NCBI GenBank assembly: GCA_043228905.1
Contig: JBHGNT010000020.1
Span: forward strand, 7,006,001 to 7,070,000
Length of the DNA stretch: 64,000 nt
From: Azolla caroliniana
Lineage: Eukaryota > Polypodiophyta
Direction of reading: 5' to 3'
The translations under genes were made by a program, and so were the position numbers. Below, one piece after another: positions 1-10,410 of this stretch. The notes beneath the pieces are model-generated. The model was not told the DNA's origin and made no database searches. It saw nothing but the letters and a program-made list of their open reading frames with translations. Positions within the stretch are counted from its first letter, which is position 1. Every line of letters starts with the position of its first letter.

Positions 1-508
1 CTGCCATTGTCAAAGGACACGAGCTACTAGGGACGATCTTCGACGGAGGATCGGGCATCAATGTAATTAGCCTCCGTACTTGTGACACCCTGGGAATCCA
101 GGAGTGGGAGCCTTGCTCCTGTTGGCTTCGGATGGCAGATACGAGTTTGGTAAGACCCACCGATTTAATATGAGATCTGGAGGTAACAATTGGAGGACAT
201 GCATTCCACATTTCTACAGTGGTTCTCTAGTTAAATATCCAAGGGGCTTACCCACTATTGCTTGGATGACCATGGTTGCGGACGACACAGATTAAGCAAA
301 ACTGGCGAAAGAATGTGATCACATTCCGACGAGGCAAAACCAAAGTACGGGTACCGACACATCCACAAAGTTCCGGAATCGGCAAAGAGCTAACACCGTT
401 ATACGCTGAAAGCGTTAATATGTTGGAAGGGCTCGCCTATGAGGAAGTCGATCAGTATCTCGAGGATAATCCAAAAATCGTACCCTTGTTCAAAATAGAT
501 GTGGCCGA
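1..508 (+). pseudogene. GyA-1 gag-pol: retropepsin-like protease region
   Basis: The frame starting at base 3 reads through an aspartic protease-like motif FDGGSG (Asp codon at 42-44), then stops and mutations, then a better preserved stretch (276-508) ending in VDQYLEDNPK...VAEVVSLY. The position just upstream of RT and the DGGSG core fit the protease of plant gypsy elements, where the usual D-S/T-G can read D-G-G-S-G. In-frame stops and a probable frameshift near 100-110 show decay. The reading continues after the solo LTR at 514-940. GyA-2 has lost this region altogether. Confidence 0.7.
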
Positions 509-513
509 AGTAG

Positions 514-940
514 TGTCATTATATGGCAAGACTCGAACCCATGACCTTATGGTATATGGGTCGAGCTCTTAACCATCACACCATCTATTGTAATTCATAG
601 AATATTATTTTCATTTATGTTTTATTATAAGAAAGTAATGTATATTCCAGATTTCTCTAGAACATTCTAGAAGTTTCAGGATTACTCCTGACAACACTAT
701 AAAAGAAGGCACTAGGTATTATGTTGAACCAAATTGGTTCAACGACAGTCTTAAGCCTCTCAGCCGCTTTGTACTTATCTTTTCACATAATATATTAGCT
801 GCTGTCATCATCTTTCTCTCTCTCTCTCTCCTCTTCTCACTTCCTCGCTCGGGAATCTTACGCAGTCCCGTCCTCTTAGTACTAATAGTACTGCTCTTCT
901 TAGTACTAATTCCATCTCTGCTTTAGTGCTATTCCTGACA
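514..940 (+). mobile_element. Solo LTR of GyS family, TSD AGTAG
   Basis: This 427-bp segment begins TGTCATTATATGG, ends CCTGACA and matches both LTRs of GyS-1 (14218-14695, 19495-19994) along its whole length. It is flanked by AGTAG at 509-513 and 941-945, so it is a genuine insertion followed by LTR-LTR recombination. It sits inside the GyA-1 pol frame, which resumes at 946. TATAAAAG lies at 698-705 and the 12-mer AAATTGGTTCAA at 731-742, the same 33-nt spacing as in GyS-1. A CT-rich tract follows at about 813-835. Confidence 0.95.
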
Positions 941-945
941 AGTAG

Positions 946-1943
946 TCTCTCTGTATATTGCACAACTGGAAGATGCTGGGGAGGAACCAGATAGAGATGC
1001 CGTTAGAGAACTATGTCAAGCATAGGAGGAGGCCCTGGAATGGGAAATGGCGGTATCTCAAAGGGTGAAGGCGTCCCAGCTAGAAGAAGTAAACTTGGGA
1101 ACTGGAGAAGAAGCACGACCAATACAGGTTGCCAAAGAAATGTCACCGGAAAACAAAACGACAATGATTACATTATTGAAAGAATTCCGGGACGTATTTG
1201 CCTGGTCCTATGAGGATATGCGAGGGCTGGATCCACAGCTTTATCAACATCAGATACATCTCAACTAAGACGCCAAACCAGTAGCACAAAGGCGCTACCG
1301 AATGAACCCTCATTATGTGGTAAGGGTAAAAGAAGAGATCGACAAGTTTCTCCGAGTCGGTTTTATTCGGCCGGTAAAGAAAGCCACATGGTTGAGTTCG
1401 ATAGTCGTCATGCCGAAGAAGAATGGGAAGATCCGGGTGTGCGTCAATTACCGGAAAATGAATGCCGCGACGTTGACCGATGCCTTTCCACTTCCATTCA
1501 CGGATGGAGTTCTAGACGTGGTAGCCGGTCATGAGGTATATAGCTTCCTAGACGGATTCAATGGTTACAATCAAATACGGATGCACTTCGATGACCAAGA
1601 AAAGACGACGTTCATGACCGATTGGGGAGTTTTTGTTGTCGTAGTGATGATGTTTGGACTCAAGACGGCGCCGACTACCTTTCAACAGACAATCATGGAA
1701 ATATTTGGAGAGTTCATCCCGACGTTTATGCAGGTGTTCCTAGACGACTTCGCGGTGTATAGCCGGTAAGGGTAACACCTGGACAATCTCCGGTTATGCC
1801 TAGAGAAATGCATGGGGTATCAGTTAAGCTTGAACCCAGCAAAGTGTGTGTTCGGGGTGACTAGTGGTATGCTACTTGGCCATATTGTCAGCAAGGACGG
1901 GATAACAGTAGACCCGGACAAAGTCAAGGCAATTCTGGAGGCA
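946..1943 (+). pseudogene. GyA-1 pol: reverse transcriptase
   Basis: One frame (1047-1943) reads MAVSQRVKASQLEEVNLGTG, then FRDVFAWSY, then the RT core: KNGKIRVCVNYRKMNAAT, SFLDGFNGYNQIRM, VVVMMFGLKTAP and the catalytic box QVFLDDFAVYS (LDD in place of YxDD-type boxes, normal for this lineage). Stops occur at 1266-1268, 1768-1770 and 1774-1776. It continues through LNPAKCVFGVTSG to 1943, where SoT-1 interrupts; RNase H resumes at 3118. GyA-2 35391-36395 is the paralogous copy. Confidence 0.9.
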
Positions 1944-2199
1944 CCGGTGTCGCGAAAATACGATGAAGATACATGAACTTGAGGCAGGATCTCGGGGCCT
2001 CCAACAAGAGGATATCAAATTCGTGCGTTTATATTAATCAATTAAGGGAAATAAGAAAGATTGACAAATTTCATTAATAAATAGAAAAGAAAAATTACAA
2101 TCAATCCCAAGATTGGGATTACAAAAGTTTTATCTTAAGGAGATTACTAGAATCATAGACTAAAAGAAACTAAGATATGGGTTCAATAGAGATTTAGGG

Positions 2200-2410
2200 T
2201 TCTTGGCTTTGATAAGAGATTATGATTTTATGAGTTGAATAGCTTCCGTATAGAAAATTTAGGGTTATGAGTAAGATATGGCTTCTGTAAGGAAATTATG
2301 GTTTACTTGAGAGATATGGCTTTCGTATGGAAAATTATGGTTTATGAGTGTTATGGCTTCCGTAGGGAATTTAGGGTTTTTGAGAGTTATGGCTTCCATA
2401 AGATAAGAGA
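2200..2410. repeat. Degenerate minisatellite inside SoT-1
   Basis: About six imperfect copies of a 35-45 bp unit built on TATGGCTTCCGTA followed by a GGAAATTTAGGGTTT-like tail. Copies differ in length and sequence, so this is an old tandem repeat. No coding potential. Confidence 0.6.
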
Positions 2411-2499
2411 GCTAAGAAGGAAAAGAAAAATAATGGAGAGAGGATAGGATGTGTAAAAAAAATGGAATATATATGGAGTTCCCCGTTGATCATATGCCT

Positions 2500-2580
2500 C
2501 CACTTTTTGTTGCATGGCCTCTACTTTTAGTTGCATAGCTTTTTCTTTTAGTTGCATCTATTTTTAGCTGCATGCGACCG
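2500..2580. repeat. TTTTAGTTGCAT minisatellite inside SoT-1
   Basis: Three to four copies of a roughly 22-bp unit containing TTTTAGTTGCAT. It is the reverse complement of the patch at 12400-12540 in SoT-5, supporting that the two inserts belong to one family in opposite orientation. Confidence 0.65.
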
Positions 2581-2744
2581 TCCACATGACCTTTACTTTA
2601 GTTTTCTTCACTTCACTTTAATTAGCCACATGATCTTGTTATCCATTCAGTTTGCGTCCAGCCTCGTCCGATCGCCGGTTCTGTCCGGTCGCCAATCTAT
2701 CCAGTCGCCGATTGCCGCCGCCTCACTGGCTCCGCTGCCGGTTC

Positions 2745-2868
2745 TGGTTTGCTTACCGGCCGGTTTTGGTATTGCTTACCGGCCAGTTTTGGTTTTGCTT
2801 ACCAACCGGTTCCGGTTTTGCTTATCGATCGGTTTCCGATTTTGCTTACCGGCCGATTTTCGGTTTTT
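2745..2868. repeat. CTTACCGGCCGGTTTTGG minisatellite inside SoT-1
   Basis: Five imperfect copies of a unit of about 24 bp with core GCTTACCGGCCGGTTTTGG. The repeat stays open in several frames and so creates spurious proteins; I see no sign that it is coding. Confidence 0.7.
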
Positions 2869-3117
2869 GGGAACTTAGCCACCATCATCCATCAAGACAA
2901 AGTGGCCAAAGTGTTCTTAGTACAAATGAAAATGAGGGTCTCAAGGTGCTTATATAGCCAGGGCTTTAAGTTTCCTATCTATGTGGGATAAATAATAGTT
3001 CTATTTTCCCTATCTTCTCAAACATCCACCTTCTATAACATGCCATTAAGCTAATATAAAGTACTTATTTTATTATTTATTATTTTACATAGTGTGAGAA
3101 GATTCACACGACACCGG

Positions 3118-3547
3118 CACCAACGACGACCAAAGCATTAAGCAGATTCTTAGGACAAATCCGGTGGCATATCCGGATGCTCCAGTATTTGGCAGATCTT
3201 GCAACACCGCTGCATGTTGTGGTTCACCGGACACCGTTTCAATGGACAGCTACAGAGGATGACGCTTACTGCGCCCTAAAAGTACTACTATCGCAAGCAC
3301 CGGTAGTACAACCCTCAGACTGGTCCAAAGAGTTTCATGTGTTCGTCGACGTGTCAGACATAGCAATCGGCCGCACACTTATGCAGCTGACCGAACCCAA
3401 GTGGTACCAACTGGTATACTATGCGAGCCGGAAACTGTCACAAGCGGAACGAGATTACTCAACTATGGAAAGAGAGGCCTTGGGGATGATTTATAGTGTC
3501 ATGAAGTTCCGACACTATTTGTTGGGCCGTAAATTTTCATTTCATGT
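3118..3547 (+). pseudogene. GyA-1 pol: RNase H, first part
   Basis: After SoT-1 the pol frame continues through the RT thumb/connection (LQYLADLATPLHVVVHRTPF, FQWTATEDDAY) into RNase H: EFHVFVDVSDIAIG, then WYQLVYYASRKLSQAERDYS and TMEREALGMIYSV. These are the usual gypsy RNase H blocks with Asp and Glu catalytic positions. The frame is interrupted at 3548 by SoT-2 in the middle of the strand leading to the third Asp and resumes at 4291. Confidence 0.88.
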
Positions 3548-4286
3548 TGTCGTGAAGATTTTCGGCAACGGTGGGAAAATTGTGTGCAATGAACGAAATC
3601 AAGATGGTGCAATTTGCACGTTTGAAAGGGGAGAAGACCACATGCATATGCTAGCATGTTGTAAATAGGACTGAAATGAGAATCGTAAAAGAAAACCTAG
3701 ATGTCAAGTTAAAACATGTGCACGTGTGATGTGCGCTCAATTGTAAATATAAAAATAAGACTAAAGCCTAGAAACATTTAAGTGCATACATAAGGGTGGA
3801 AGCAAGGTTTGAACCTTGCACCTCCAAGATAGGAAACAAATTAACTTGCCACTAAAGCCACTACTGAGTGCTGTAAAATTTGTATATTTTCTTTTCATAT
3901 TCAGTATTTTGTAGGAAGCAAACATATAGAAACCGTGGGCACAAAACCATGGTTTCAACTCATGGTTTTAGCTCGTGGGTTTAGCCCATGGTTTTTGCAT
4001 GGAGAGACCTATAAAAGTCTATAGTGGGGATTGTGTAAGGAGGCAAGTGATGTAAGTAAAAAAGAAACTTTCAATCAGAGATCTGAGTTATCCTAATGGT
4101 GATGTATCTTTTCTCATAAAACTAAAGTCAAAGGTTCAATCTCTATCTCAATCTCTCTTTTTCTCTTCATCCATCTATCTATCTTCAATACTTTCTCGCT
4201 TACGCTGCTAAAAACATTGAATCCTTCCGGTCTAGGACCTTGGTGGTCCCGCTTCATTTCGCGAACATGTGAGAATTTCCTCGACA
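3548..4286 (+). mobile_element. SoT-2: solo LTR, 4-bp TSD ATGT/ACGT
   Basis: Begins TGTCGTGAAGATTTTCGGC and ends TTCCTCGACA, matching SoT-3 at both ends. Flanks are ATGT (3544-3547) and ACGT (4287-4290), a 4-bp duplication with one change. Removing it rejoins the RNase H frame. It has a TATAAAAG box near 4011 and repeated CCATGG-centred palindromes at 3945-4000. No internal retroviral domains are present. Confidence 0.8.
3795..3870 (-). repeat. tRNA-like (A/B box) segment, antisense inside SoT-2
   Basis: On the minus strand the segment reads TGGCTTTAGTGGCAAG (A-box-like), about 30 nt, then GCAAGGTTCAAACC (B-box-like). The same arrangement occurs in SoT-3 and SoT-4. Spacing and boxes resemble a pol III internal promoter as in tRNA-derived SINEs. 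Whether it is a SINE captured by the LTR or chance similarity cannot be settled by eye. Confidence 0.4.
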
Positions 4287-4290
4287 ACGT

Positions 4291-5115
4291 AGACCATTCC
4301 ACACTTTTATACTTGGTCTCTAAGGCATCCCTCACAGGTAAGTTGGCCCGATGGACATTGCTACTACAGGAATTTGAGATCGAAATTTATCATTGACCGG
4401 GTATACAACACACGGTTGCCGACTATTTGAGCCGGTTAGAAACCGGTGAGACCGGTGACGGCGTACCAGATGAGTTTCCGGATGCCGAACTATTTAAAAT
4501 TACAGCAGAAACCACATCGGATAGTACAGTTCCGGACGAGGACAAATGGCTAACGAACATGCATCAGTTCTTAAGCATGGGACTACCCCTGGAAGAGATG
4601 AACGGAATTTATTGGCGGTCCAAAGCCGGCATTTTTGTTTATTACAGGACACCCTATACCACAAGGGAGCCGATGGAATATGGCGGACAACGGTGCGGAG
4701 TGATGAAAAGGACACCATATTACGGGAAACACATTGCGGAGTCGCCGGAGGACACTATGCCGGTGAAGCTACAACAAGAAAGATATGCCGCAGTGGGCTA
4801 TGGTGGCCAACAACACTGAAAGATTCGGTCTGATACACGAAGGAATGTGATTTGTGTCAATGAATGGGCCAACCGACAAAACAGGCGCGAATGCCTCACC
4901 AGCCGGTACTACCCTTGGAACCATTTCAAAAATGGGGGCGGAACTTTGTCGGACCATTCAAGTCACTAGCCATGCGAACCGACAACAGATACGTCATTGT
5001 CGCTACAAATTATTGCACCAAGTGGGTAGAGGCCAAGGCTTTGCGAGACAATATTGCAACATCAACGACAAAGTTCCTTTACGAGTACATCTGGTGCCGT
5101 TACGGATGTCCAATC
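4291..5115 (+). pseudogene. GyA-1 pol: RNase H end and integrase N-terminal half
   Basis: The text resumes with HSTLLYLVSKA-like residues, then HTVADYLSRLETGETGDG, the linker, and the integrase zinc-binding region: [20 protein letters not shown]...LWWPTT followed by CDLCQ (HHCC type). The core starts with WGRNFVGPFKSLAMRTDNRY and ATNYCTKWVEAKALRDN. Several frame changes and stops (for example after WPTTLKDSV) mark decay. CoF-1 interrupts at 5116; the integrase continues at 10158. Confidence 0.88.
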
Positions 5116-5504
5116 TGTTGAGAATCAAGCTCAACTTGGCCTAGTGTGTGAACTCACCTTGAGAGTGAATAGACACTCCAACGGTCAAGAGTCACCATTA
5201 TGTCACCACTTTGTATTCTGGCATTTAGTATGAGTCATAGAATCATATTCTATGACACATAACTTATGACCTTTCACATTCCCCATGCTCCATGAGTCTT
5301 GTAGTTAATGAAGAGAGAGGGTGACTATATAAAGCACCCTCCTCCCACCTTGTATGATGTTGAGTCTTTCTCCTTTGTAATATTTTTACCTTGCGTATTC
5401 TCTGTGTCTTACTCCTTGTCTCTCTCACTCTCTCTCCCTCTCTCATACACACACATAATTCATATCTATTCCGCAACACAGAATACATCTCTTGATTCTT
5501 TTCA
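5116..5504 (+). repeat. CoF-1 5' LTR
   Basis: 389 bp, begins TGTTGAGAATCAAGC and ends CTTTTCA. TATA-like CTATATAAAGC lies near 5324-5334. A CT-rich tract at 5418-5445 lies downstream, as usual for the R/U5 region. It matches the 3' LTR with a 17-bp gap at about 5205-5222 (TTTGTATTCTGG region absent at right). Confidence 0.95.
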
Positions 5505-5517
5505 TAGTTTCAGAGCG
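5505..5517 (+). promoter_or_regulatory. CoF-1 primer binding site (initiator tRNA-Met type, degenerate)
   Basis: TAGTTTCAGAGCG directly after the 5' LTR differs at two bases from the TGGTATCAGAGCG site that pairs with the 3' end of plant initiator tRNA-Met. Position and length fit a copia minus-strand PBS. Confidence 0.8.
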
Positions 5518-5654
5518 ATTTGGTAGCTCCATCTAGCCCATCCGCGTGTTTTGAGCTCTACGCCGACGTTCAAGAAGAACCGGCTCATCGCTATCGTAGC
5601 TTCGCTACATAGCTCGCATTCGAAGAGAGAAGAAGAAGAAGAAGAATCGACGTA

Positions 5655-6190
5655 ATGAATACTCAAATGGGTAGCGCTCTCCCTACCAAGAAGTTGGATC
5701 GAAACAAGTTCACATCTTGGGAGTACAAGATGCACCAATACCTTGTCGGACAAGGCTATTGGAGCTACATCAAAGGAGAGCACGAAGACCGACCCGCCGA
5801 AGCGGCTCTCGGATACGTGACATGGGAGCAAGCCGCAAGCCGCGTGATGTATTGCTTGGTGACATGTGTTCACGATCACATGCTTGGCTACATTCGCGAA
5901 GCCAAGACGCCAAAGGAGGCATGGGAAAATCTACGAAAGATTTTCGTGGCGAACACAACCGCAAGAAGGCTTCAACTCCGCCAAGAGTTGAACAACATTC
6001 AACAAAGGGACATGTCCATCACGACATGCACCTTGAAGATCAAGGAGCTTTGTGACTCGCTCGGCTCGATAAGCGTAAATATCGATGATGATGAGATGGT
6101 GCAAATATGCCTCAGTGGCCTCGCACCACGGTTCAGCGTGATGCGAACCGCTGTTCTAGCAAGGGAGAAATCTCCCTTATTCTTCGACGG
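5655..6190 (+). pseudogene. CoF-1 gag
   Basis: ATG at 5655 opens MNTQMGSALPTKKLDRNKF, followed by SWEYKMHQYLVGQGYWSYI, TPKEAWENLRKIF and LRQELNNIQQRDMS, the retrotransposon gag helical domain of copia elements (UBN2 type). About 175 residues are open; a frame change near 6180-6200 moves the nucleocapsid part into the frame of the next entry. CoB-1 gag (48600-49050, minus) is a close relative. Confidence 0.88.
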
Positions 6191-6198
6191 AAGGCCAC

Positions 6199-7302
6199 AT
6201 GCTCTACACCCACTCGAACGGAGGAAGAGGACGCGGACAAGCGAGAGGCCGATTCGGCCAAGGACAAGGCGGACGAGGTCCGACCTACGACAACAACTCC
6301 CAAATTTGGCCGCAAAACGTAAGCCAACAAGGAACCTTCGCAAGAAGGGGGAGCTTTCACTCCGGCCCGAGCCGTCAAAACGCAATTGAATGCGGATATT
6401 GTGGAAAGCGCGGCCACCACGAAGAAGGGTGCGGAAAGAAGATGCGCGAATTGGCTTCCACAAGCCGACAACTCACGAATTACGCGCACAATTCTGACTA
6501 CGAAGATTATAGTGGAATGTACGGGCACAACTCCGACTACGAAGATCTTTGCGGAATGTATGCACACAACTCTGACCGTGGCGGAATGTTCATGATGAAA
6601 CATAGACCAAACTCTATGTCGGCCTCTACCTCAACTAGTGCCCTCAATCCGGAGGACGTATGGTTTGTTCACTCCGGAGCCTCAAACCATATGACATCTG
6701 ATAAAGAATGGTTTCTCGAACTTCGAGAGCCGGAGCGACCCGGTTATGTCGAAACCAGAGATGACACCACGCACCCAATTCGGCACATCAGCAATGTTCC
6801 GTTCGGCGAAAGAGGTAAGCAAACATACATTAAAAATGTCTTGCATGTTCCCACCATCACGAAGAATTTGGTCTCAATCGGCCAAATGGTTGAGCAAGGA
6901 ATGCAAGTACGATTTGACCAAGAAGGGTGCGTCATCGAAAAAGAGGGCCGAATCATCGTGCGTGGAAGAAGAGAGGGCCGGATGTTCATTCTCGATTCAC
7001 ACGAGATGAAATCCACCATGTTCGCAAAAAGCACGAAAGCCGACTCCGACATAGAGCTATGGTACAAGCGAATCGGCCACATCAATCTCAACAAACTCAA
7101 AGCAATGAAATCGAAAGGAGTCGTCATCGGACTCCCAATATTCAAAGAGAAGGAGATTGAAGGTGTATGCGAAGCGTGCCAATTCAGCAAGCAACACCGA
7201 CACCCATTCCCAAAAGAGCGGAACGTGAGCAAAGGTCTACTTGACGTAGTCCATTTCGACGTATGGGGATTGGCGCAGACGGCTACATTCGGCGGATGCT
7301 GA
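6199..7302 (+). pseudogene. CoF-1 nucleocapsid, protease and integrase zinc region
   Basis: An RGRGQARGRFGQGQGGRG basic stretch precedes a CCHC zinc knuckle (CGYCGKRGHHEEGC). The protease motif reads VHSGASNHM, where the catalytic Asp of D-S-G is replaced by His, so this protease would be inactive. A short repeat, NSDYED, occurs twice and NSD three times between knuckle and protease. The integrase zinc finger follows (HINLNKLKAM ... CEACQFSKQHRHPF), and a TGA at 7300-7302 stops the frame. Confidence 0.88.
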
Positions 7303-8329
7303 TATTACGTGCTCTTCATCGACGACTTCTCCAGGCACACATGGATCTACCCAATGCGGCAAAAGAGCGAAGTGTTCGGACACTTCCAAAAATTCAAGAA
7401 TGAAGTCGAGAAAGCCACGGGCCGTCATGTACGATGCCTTCGATCAGATGGCAACAAGGAGTACTTCTCGCATGATTTTACGGCATATCTCCGAAAGGAA
7501 GGAATTCAATGACAATTCACTTGCCGACACACTCCGCAACAAAATGGAGTAGCCGAGCACATAAATCGGCACATCCTCGAAGTAGCGCGGGCCATGATGA
7601 ACGAGAAGCATATGCCCAGGTCATATTGGGCTGAAGCTGCACATACGGCCGTCTACCTAATGAACCAATGCACAACATCCGTAGTGCACGAGGTCACTCC
7701 GCACGAAAAATACTTCGGAAAGAAGCCGGATTTATTGCACACCCGGATATTCGGCGCGATAGCATATGTGCACATACCCGAAGAAATGCGGCAAAAGCTA
7801 GATCCAAAGTCGGAGAAATGTATCCTCGTAGGATACTCACTTGAACAAAAGGGTTACAAATGCTACAACCCATCCACCCGAAAAGTTCGAGTAAGTCGAG
7901 ACGTCGTGTTCAACGAATCCGCATCCTGGTACGCACTAGAGAAGATTCTGACTTCGACCCCGATCGACGCAGAACTGGCCGAACAAGAGCGAGAAGGTGG
8001 AGATCGCCTCGAAGACATGTTCAAAGATAGCCCGATCACCACAAGACTAAGTGGGCCACAAGATCCCCCAAGAGATCAAAGCACATCATGGCCTACCCCA
8101 AAAATGAATAAAGGCAAGGCGAAAATGGCGGAATACAAAGACGATCGCTTCAATGACGATGAGTCGACTCACTCACTCGACAGTGAGTTCGACGGGTTCG
8201 ATGTACCAATCGGAGCTAAGAAAGCCCTCGTCTCTACAAATGAAAAGCTCCGTCGCTCCACCCGTGAAAAGAATCCGGTTAGCCGATTCAGCTACAATTG
8301 CCGCGGCGAAAGGGTGACACCTCCATCAA
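7303..8329 (+). pseudogene. CoF-1 integrase core and C-terminus
   Basis: The catalytic core reads VLFIDDFSRHTWIYPM (first Asp), RSDGNKEYFS (second Asp), a TGA at 7510-7512, then HTPQQNGVAEHINRHI (Glu). GKKPDLLHTRIFGAIAYVHI and KCILVGYSLEQKGYKCYNP follow, the typical copia GKKP and tail motifs. The rest is a charged linker rich in D, E and K. The frame ends where RT should begin; the RT finger region is missing. Confidence 0.88.
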
Positions 8330-9490
8330 ATGGACGTCAAGAACGTCTTTCTACAAGGCGAATTAGAAGAGGAGGTGTACGTGATACAACGACCCGGCTT
8401 CAACTCGAGCACCCATCAGAAAGTTGTATGCCGACTCAAGAAGCCACTCTACGGCCTCAAGCAAGCACCGCATGCTTGGCATTCGAAGATAACGCAATAT
8501 CTTCATCAAATCGGCTTCCGTATGTCAAAATCGAACAACTCCCTCTACATACGAAGCGATTCCGCAAGTCCGATCATCATCATTTTATATGTCGATGACC
8601 TAGTCATTGGAGGTGAGCATCTCGTCGAAATCAATAAGGTCAAATCCCTCCTTTCCAACAAGTTCGAGATGACGGACATGAAGGAGCTCCGCTACTTCCT
8701 CGGCATCGAGGTAATTCGGACTATAGTCGGAATCATGATCTCTCAACAACACTACATCTTCAACTTGCTATACAAGTTCGGGATGGCTAAGTGCAAATCC
8801 GCGGAAACCCCGCTCAATCACAATCTCAAACAAGATGCAAACTCTGGCACCAAAGCATGTGAGCCGACTCAGTATCAGCAACTCATCTACATCACGATCA
8901 CACGACCTGATCTCAGTTATCCGGTCGGTCTCCTGAGCCAATTCATGCAAACACCACGTGATACTCACTTGGATTGCGTTAAGCGAGTTCTACAATACGT
9001 GAGCGACACAATGGATTGCGGCATCCTCTACAAGACCGCGATGCCAATACAACTCGAGGGGTACACAGATGCCGATTGGGCCAGTTACAAAGCCGATAGA
9101 AGATCAACCTCCGTATTTGTTTTTTCCCTCGGCAGCAGAGCAATAACCTGGAGCAGCAAAAAGCAACCAACCATCGCTCTTTCGAGCACAAAGACGGAAT
9201 ACAGGATCACGGCAGTGGCCACATGTGAAGCTGTATGGCTCAAAAGGATACTCAAGGATCTGGGCGTACCCATCAAGGATTCGACTTCCCTTTACTGCAC
9301 CAACATGAGTAGTATCTATCTGGCTCGGAACCCAGTGTTCCACGTGCGGACAAAGCACATCGAAGTGCACTATCACTTCATCGGAGAGTGTGTTCTAGTT
9401 GGTGATGTTGACCTACAATAGATTAGCACCAATCTTCAAACGGCTGACATCTTCACTAAATCCTTAGGAGCCAACAAGCTGTGGTAATTC
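8330..9490 (+). pseudogene. CoF-1 reverse transcriptase (fingers deleted) and RNase H
   Basis: The text starts abruptly at MDVKNVFLQGELEEEVYV (first catalytic Asp) and lacks roughly 130 residues normally before it, so a deletion with frameshift lies at about 8325-8330. It continues KKPLYGLKQAPHAWHSKI and LYVDDLVIG (catalytic box), then RNase H with YTDADWASYKADRRSTS, ALSSTKTEY and RTKHIEVHYHFI. TAG occurs at 9419-9421 and TAA near 9485-9487. Confidence 0.9.
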
Positions 9491-9777
9491 ATGATCGATC
9501 TCGGATTGACGATCCCTAAGGGGGAGTACTGAAGACACTACGCAATAATGCGTGGATTCTGCAAGCGCGCAACGAAGCCGCGAAGAACCAATCTACCGCA
9601 CAAAGCTGCGAAGAAAGACGCAAGCCGAAGCACAGACTTCACAACTACGCACAACGCAAGCTGGAGCACAGATTCCGCAACTCCGCATAAATGCGAGTCG
9701 ACGCGAACTCCGGAACGCGAGTCGAAGCGGATTTCGGATACCATCTGAAACCGACCTGACTTGAGCTTGAGGGGGCA
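9491..9777 (+). other. CoF-1 3' untranslated region with polypurine tract
   Basis: The region is non-coding and built of imperfect copies of a roughly 40-bp unit rich in CGCAA/GAAGC (CACAGACTTCAC, CACAGATTCCGCAACT and similar). It ends with TTGAGGGGGCA (9767-9777) next to the 3' LTR, which is the plus-strand polypurine primer. Confidence 0.7.
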
Positions 9778-10152
9778 TGTTGAGAATCAAGCTCAACTTG
9801 GCCTAGTGTGTGAACTCACCTTGAGAGTGAATAGACACTCCAACGGTCAAGAGTCACCATTATGTCACCATTTAGTATGAGTCATAGAATCATATTCTAT
9901 GACACATAACTTATGAGCTTTCACATTCCCCATGCTCCATGAGTCTTGTAGTTAATGAAGAGAGAGAGTGACTATATAAAGCACCCTCCTCCCACCTTGT
10001 ATGATGTTGAGTCTTTCTCCTTTGTTAATATTTTTACCTTGCGTATTCTCTGTGTCTTACTCCTTGTCTCTCTCACTCTCTCTCCCTCTCTCATACACAC
10101 ACACAGTTCATATCTATTCCGCTGCACAGAATCCATCTCTTGATTCTTTTCA
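9778..10152 (+). repeat. CoF-1 3' LTR
   Basis: 375 bp, begins TGTTGAGAATCAAGC and ends CTTTTCA, followed by the TSD CAATC (10153-10157). CTATATAAAGC near 9971-9981 is the presumptive promoter. Confidence 0.95.
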
Positions 10153-10157
10153 CAATC

Positions 10158-10410
10158 GAATTAATTAGCCACCAGGGTGGACACTTCCTCGGTCAAGCAG
10201 TGGAGAGCCTAACAACGTTCTACGCGGTAGTACACAAGCACAACACTCAGTACTACCTGCAGGCCAATGGATTGGCCGAGTCCACCAACAAGACACTACA
10301 GAACATCCTCCGGAAGATCGTCAACGAGAACCGGACCGATTGGGACACGAAGTGCACAGTGCATTATGGGCTTACCGGACGACGTATAAAACGAGCATCA
10401 GAATGAAGTA
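10158..10410 (+). pseudogene. GyA-1 integrase C-terminal half, internally deleted
   Basis: Text continues ELISHQGGHFLGQAVESL (second catalytic Asp replaced; the GyA-2 copy reads ISDQGGHFLG) and QANGLAESTNKTLQNILRK, carrying the Glu. It then jumps from NENRTDWDTK to the last codons before the pol stop, losing about 150 codons still visible in GyA-2 (39440-39860). Confidence 0.85.

Larger units (their letters stand above)
1948..3113 (-). mobile_element. SoT-1: solo LTR, minus orientation, 4-bp TSD CCGG
   Basis: The segment starts TGTCGCG, ends CACACGACA and is flanked by CCGG (1944-1947 and 3114-3117); removing it with one CCGG restores the GyA pol text. Its reverse complement matches SoT-5 (11815): it starts TGTCGTGTG, passes a shared ATCCCACATAGATAGG block and a TATATAAG box, then minisatellites. 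No PBS, PPT or protein domain is visible, so it is a solo LTR or a very small LTR-like element. It contains three internal repeat patches. Confidence 0.8.
5116..10152 (+). mobile_element. CoF-1: full-length Ty1-copia element, TSD CAATC
   Basis: Two LTRs (5116-5504, 9778-10152) flank gag, protease, integrase, RT and RNase H in Ty1-copia order. CAATC is duplicated at 5111-5115 and 10153-10157, and removal restores the GyA-1 integrase text. A tRNA-iMet-like PBS follows the 5' LTR and a G-rich PPT precedes the 3' LTR. Internal stops, a frameshift and a deletion in RT make it non-autonomous. Confidence 0.97.

Noticed and set aside
1948-3113. SoT inserts as TIR DNA transposons, since ends read TGTCG...CGACA.
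   Set aside because: The inverted match stops after 5 bp, ends are TG...CA, each has a TATA box and U5-like tail, and TSDs are short; solo LTR fits better.
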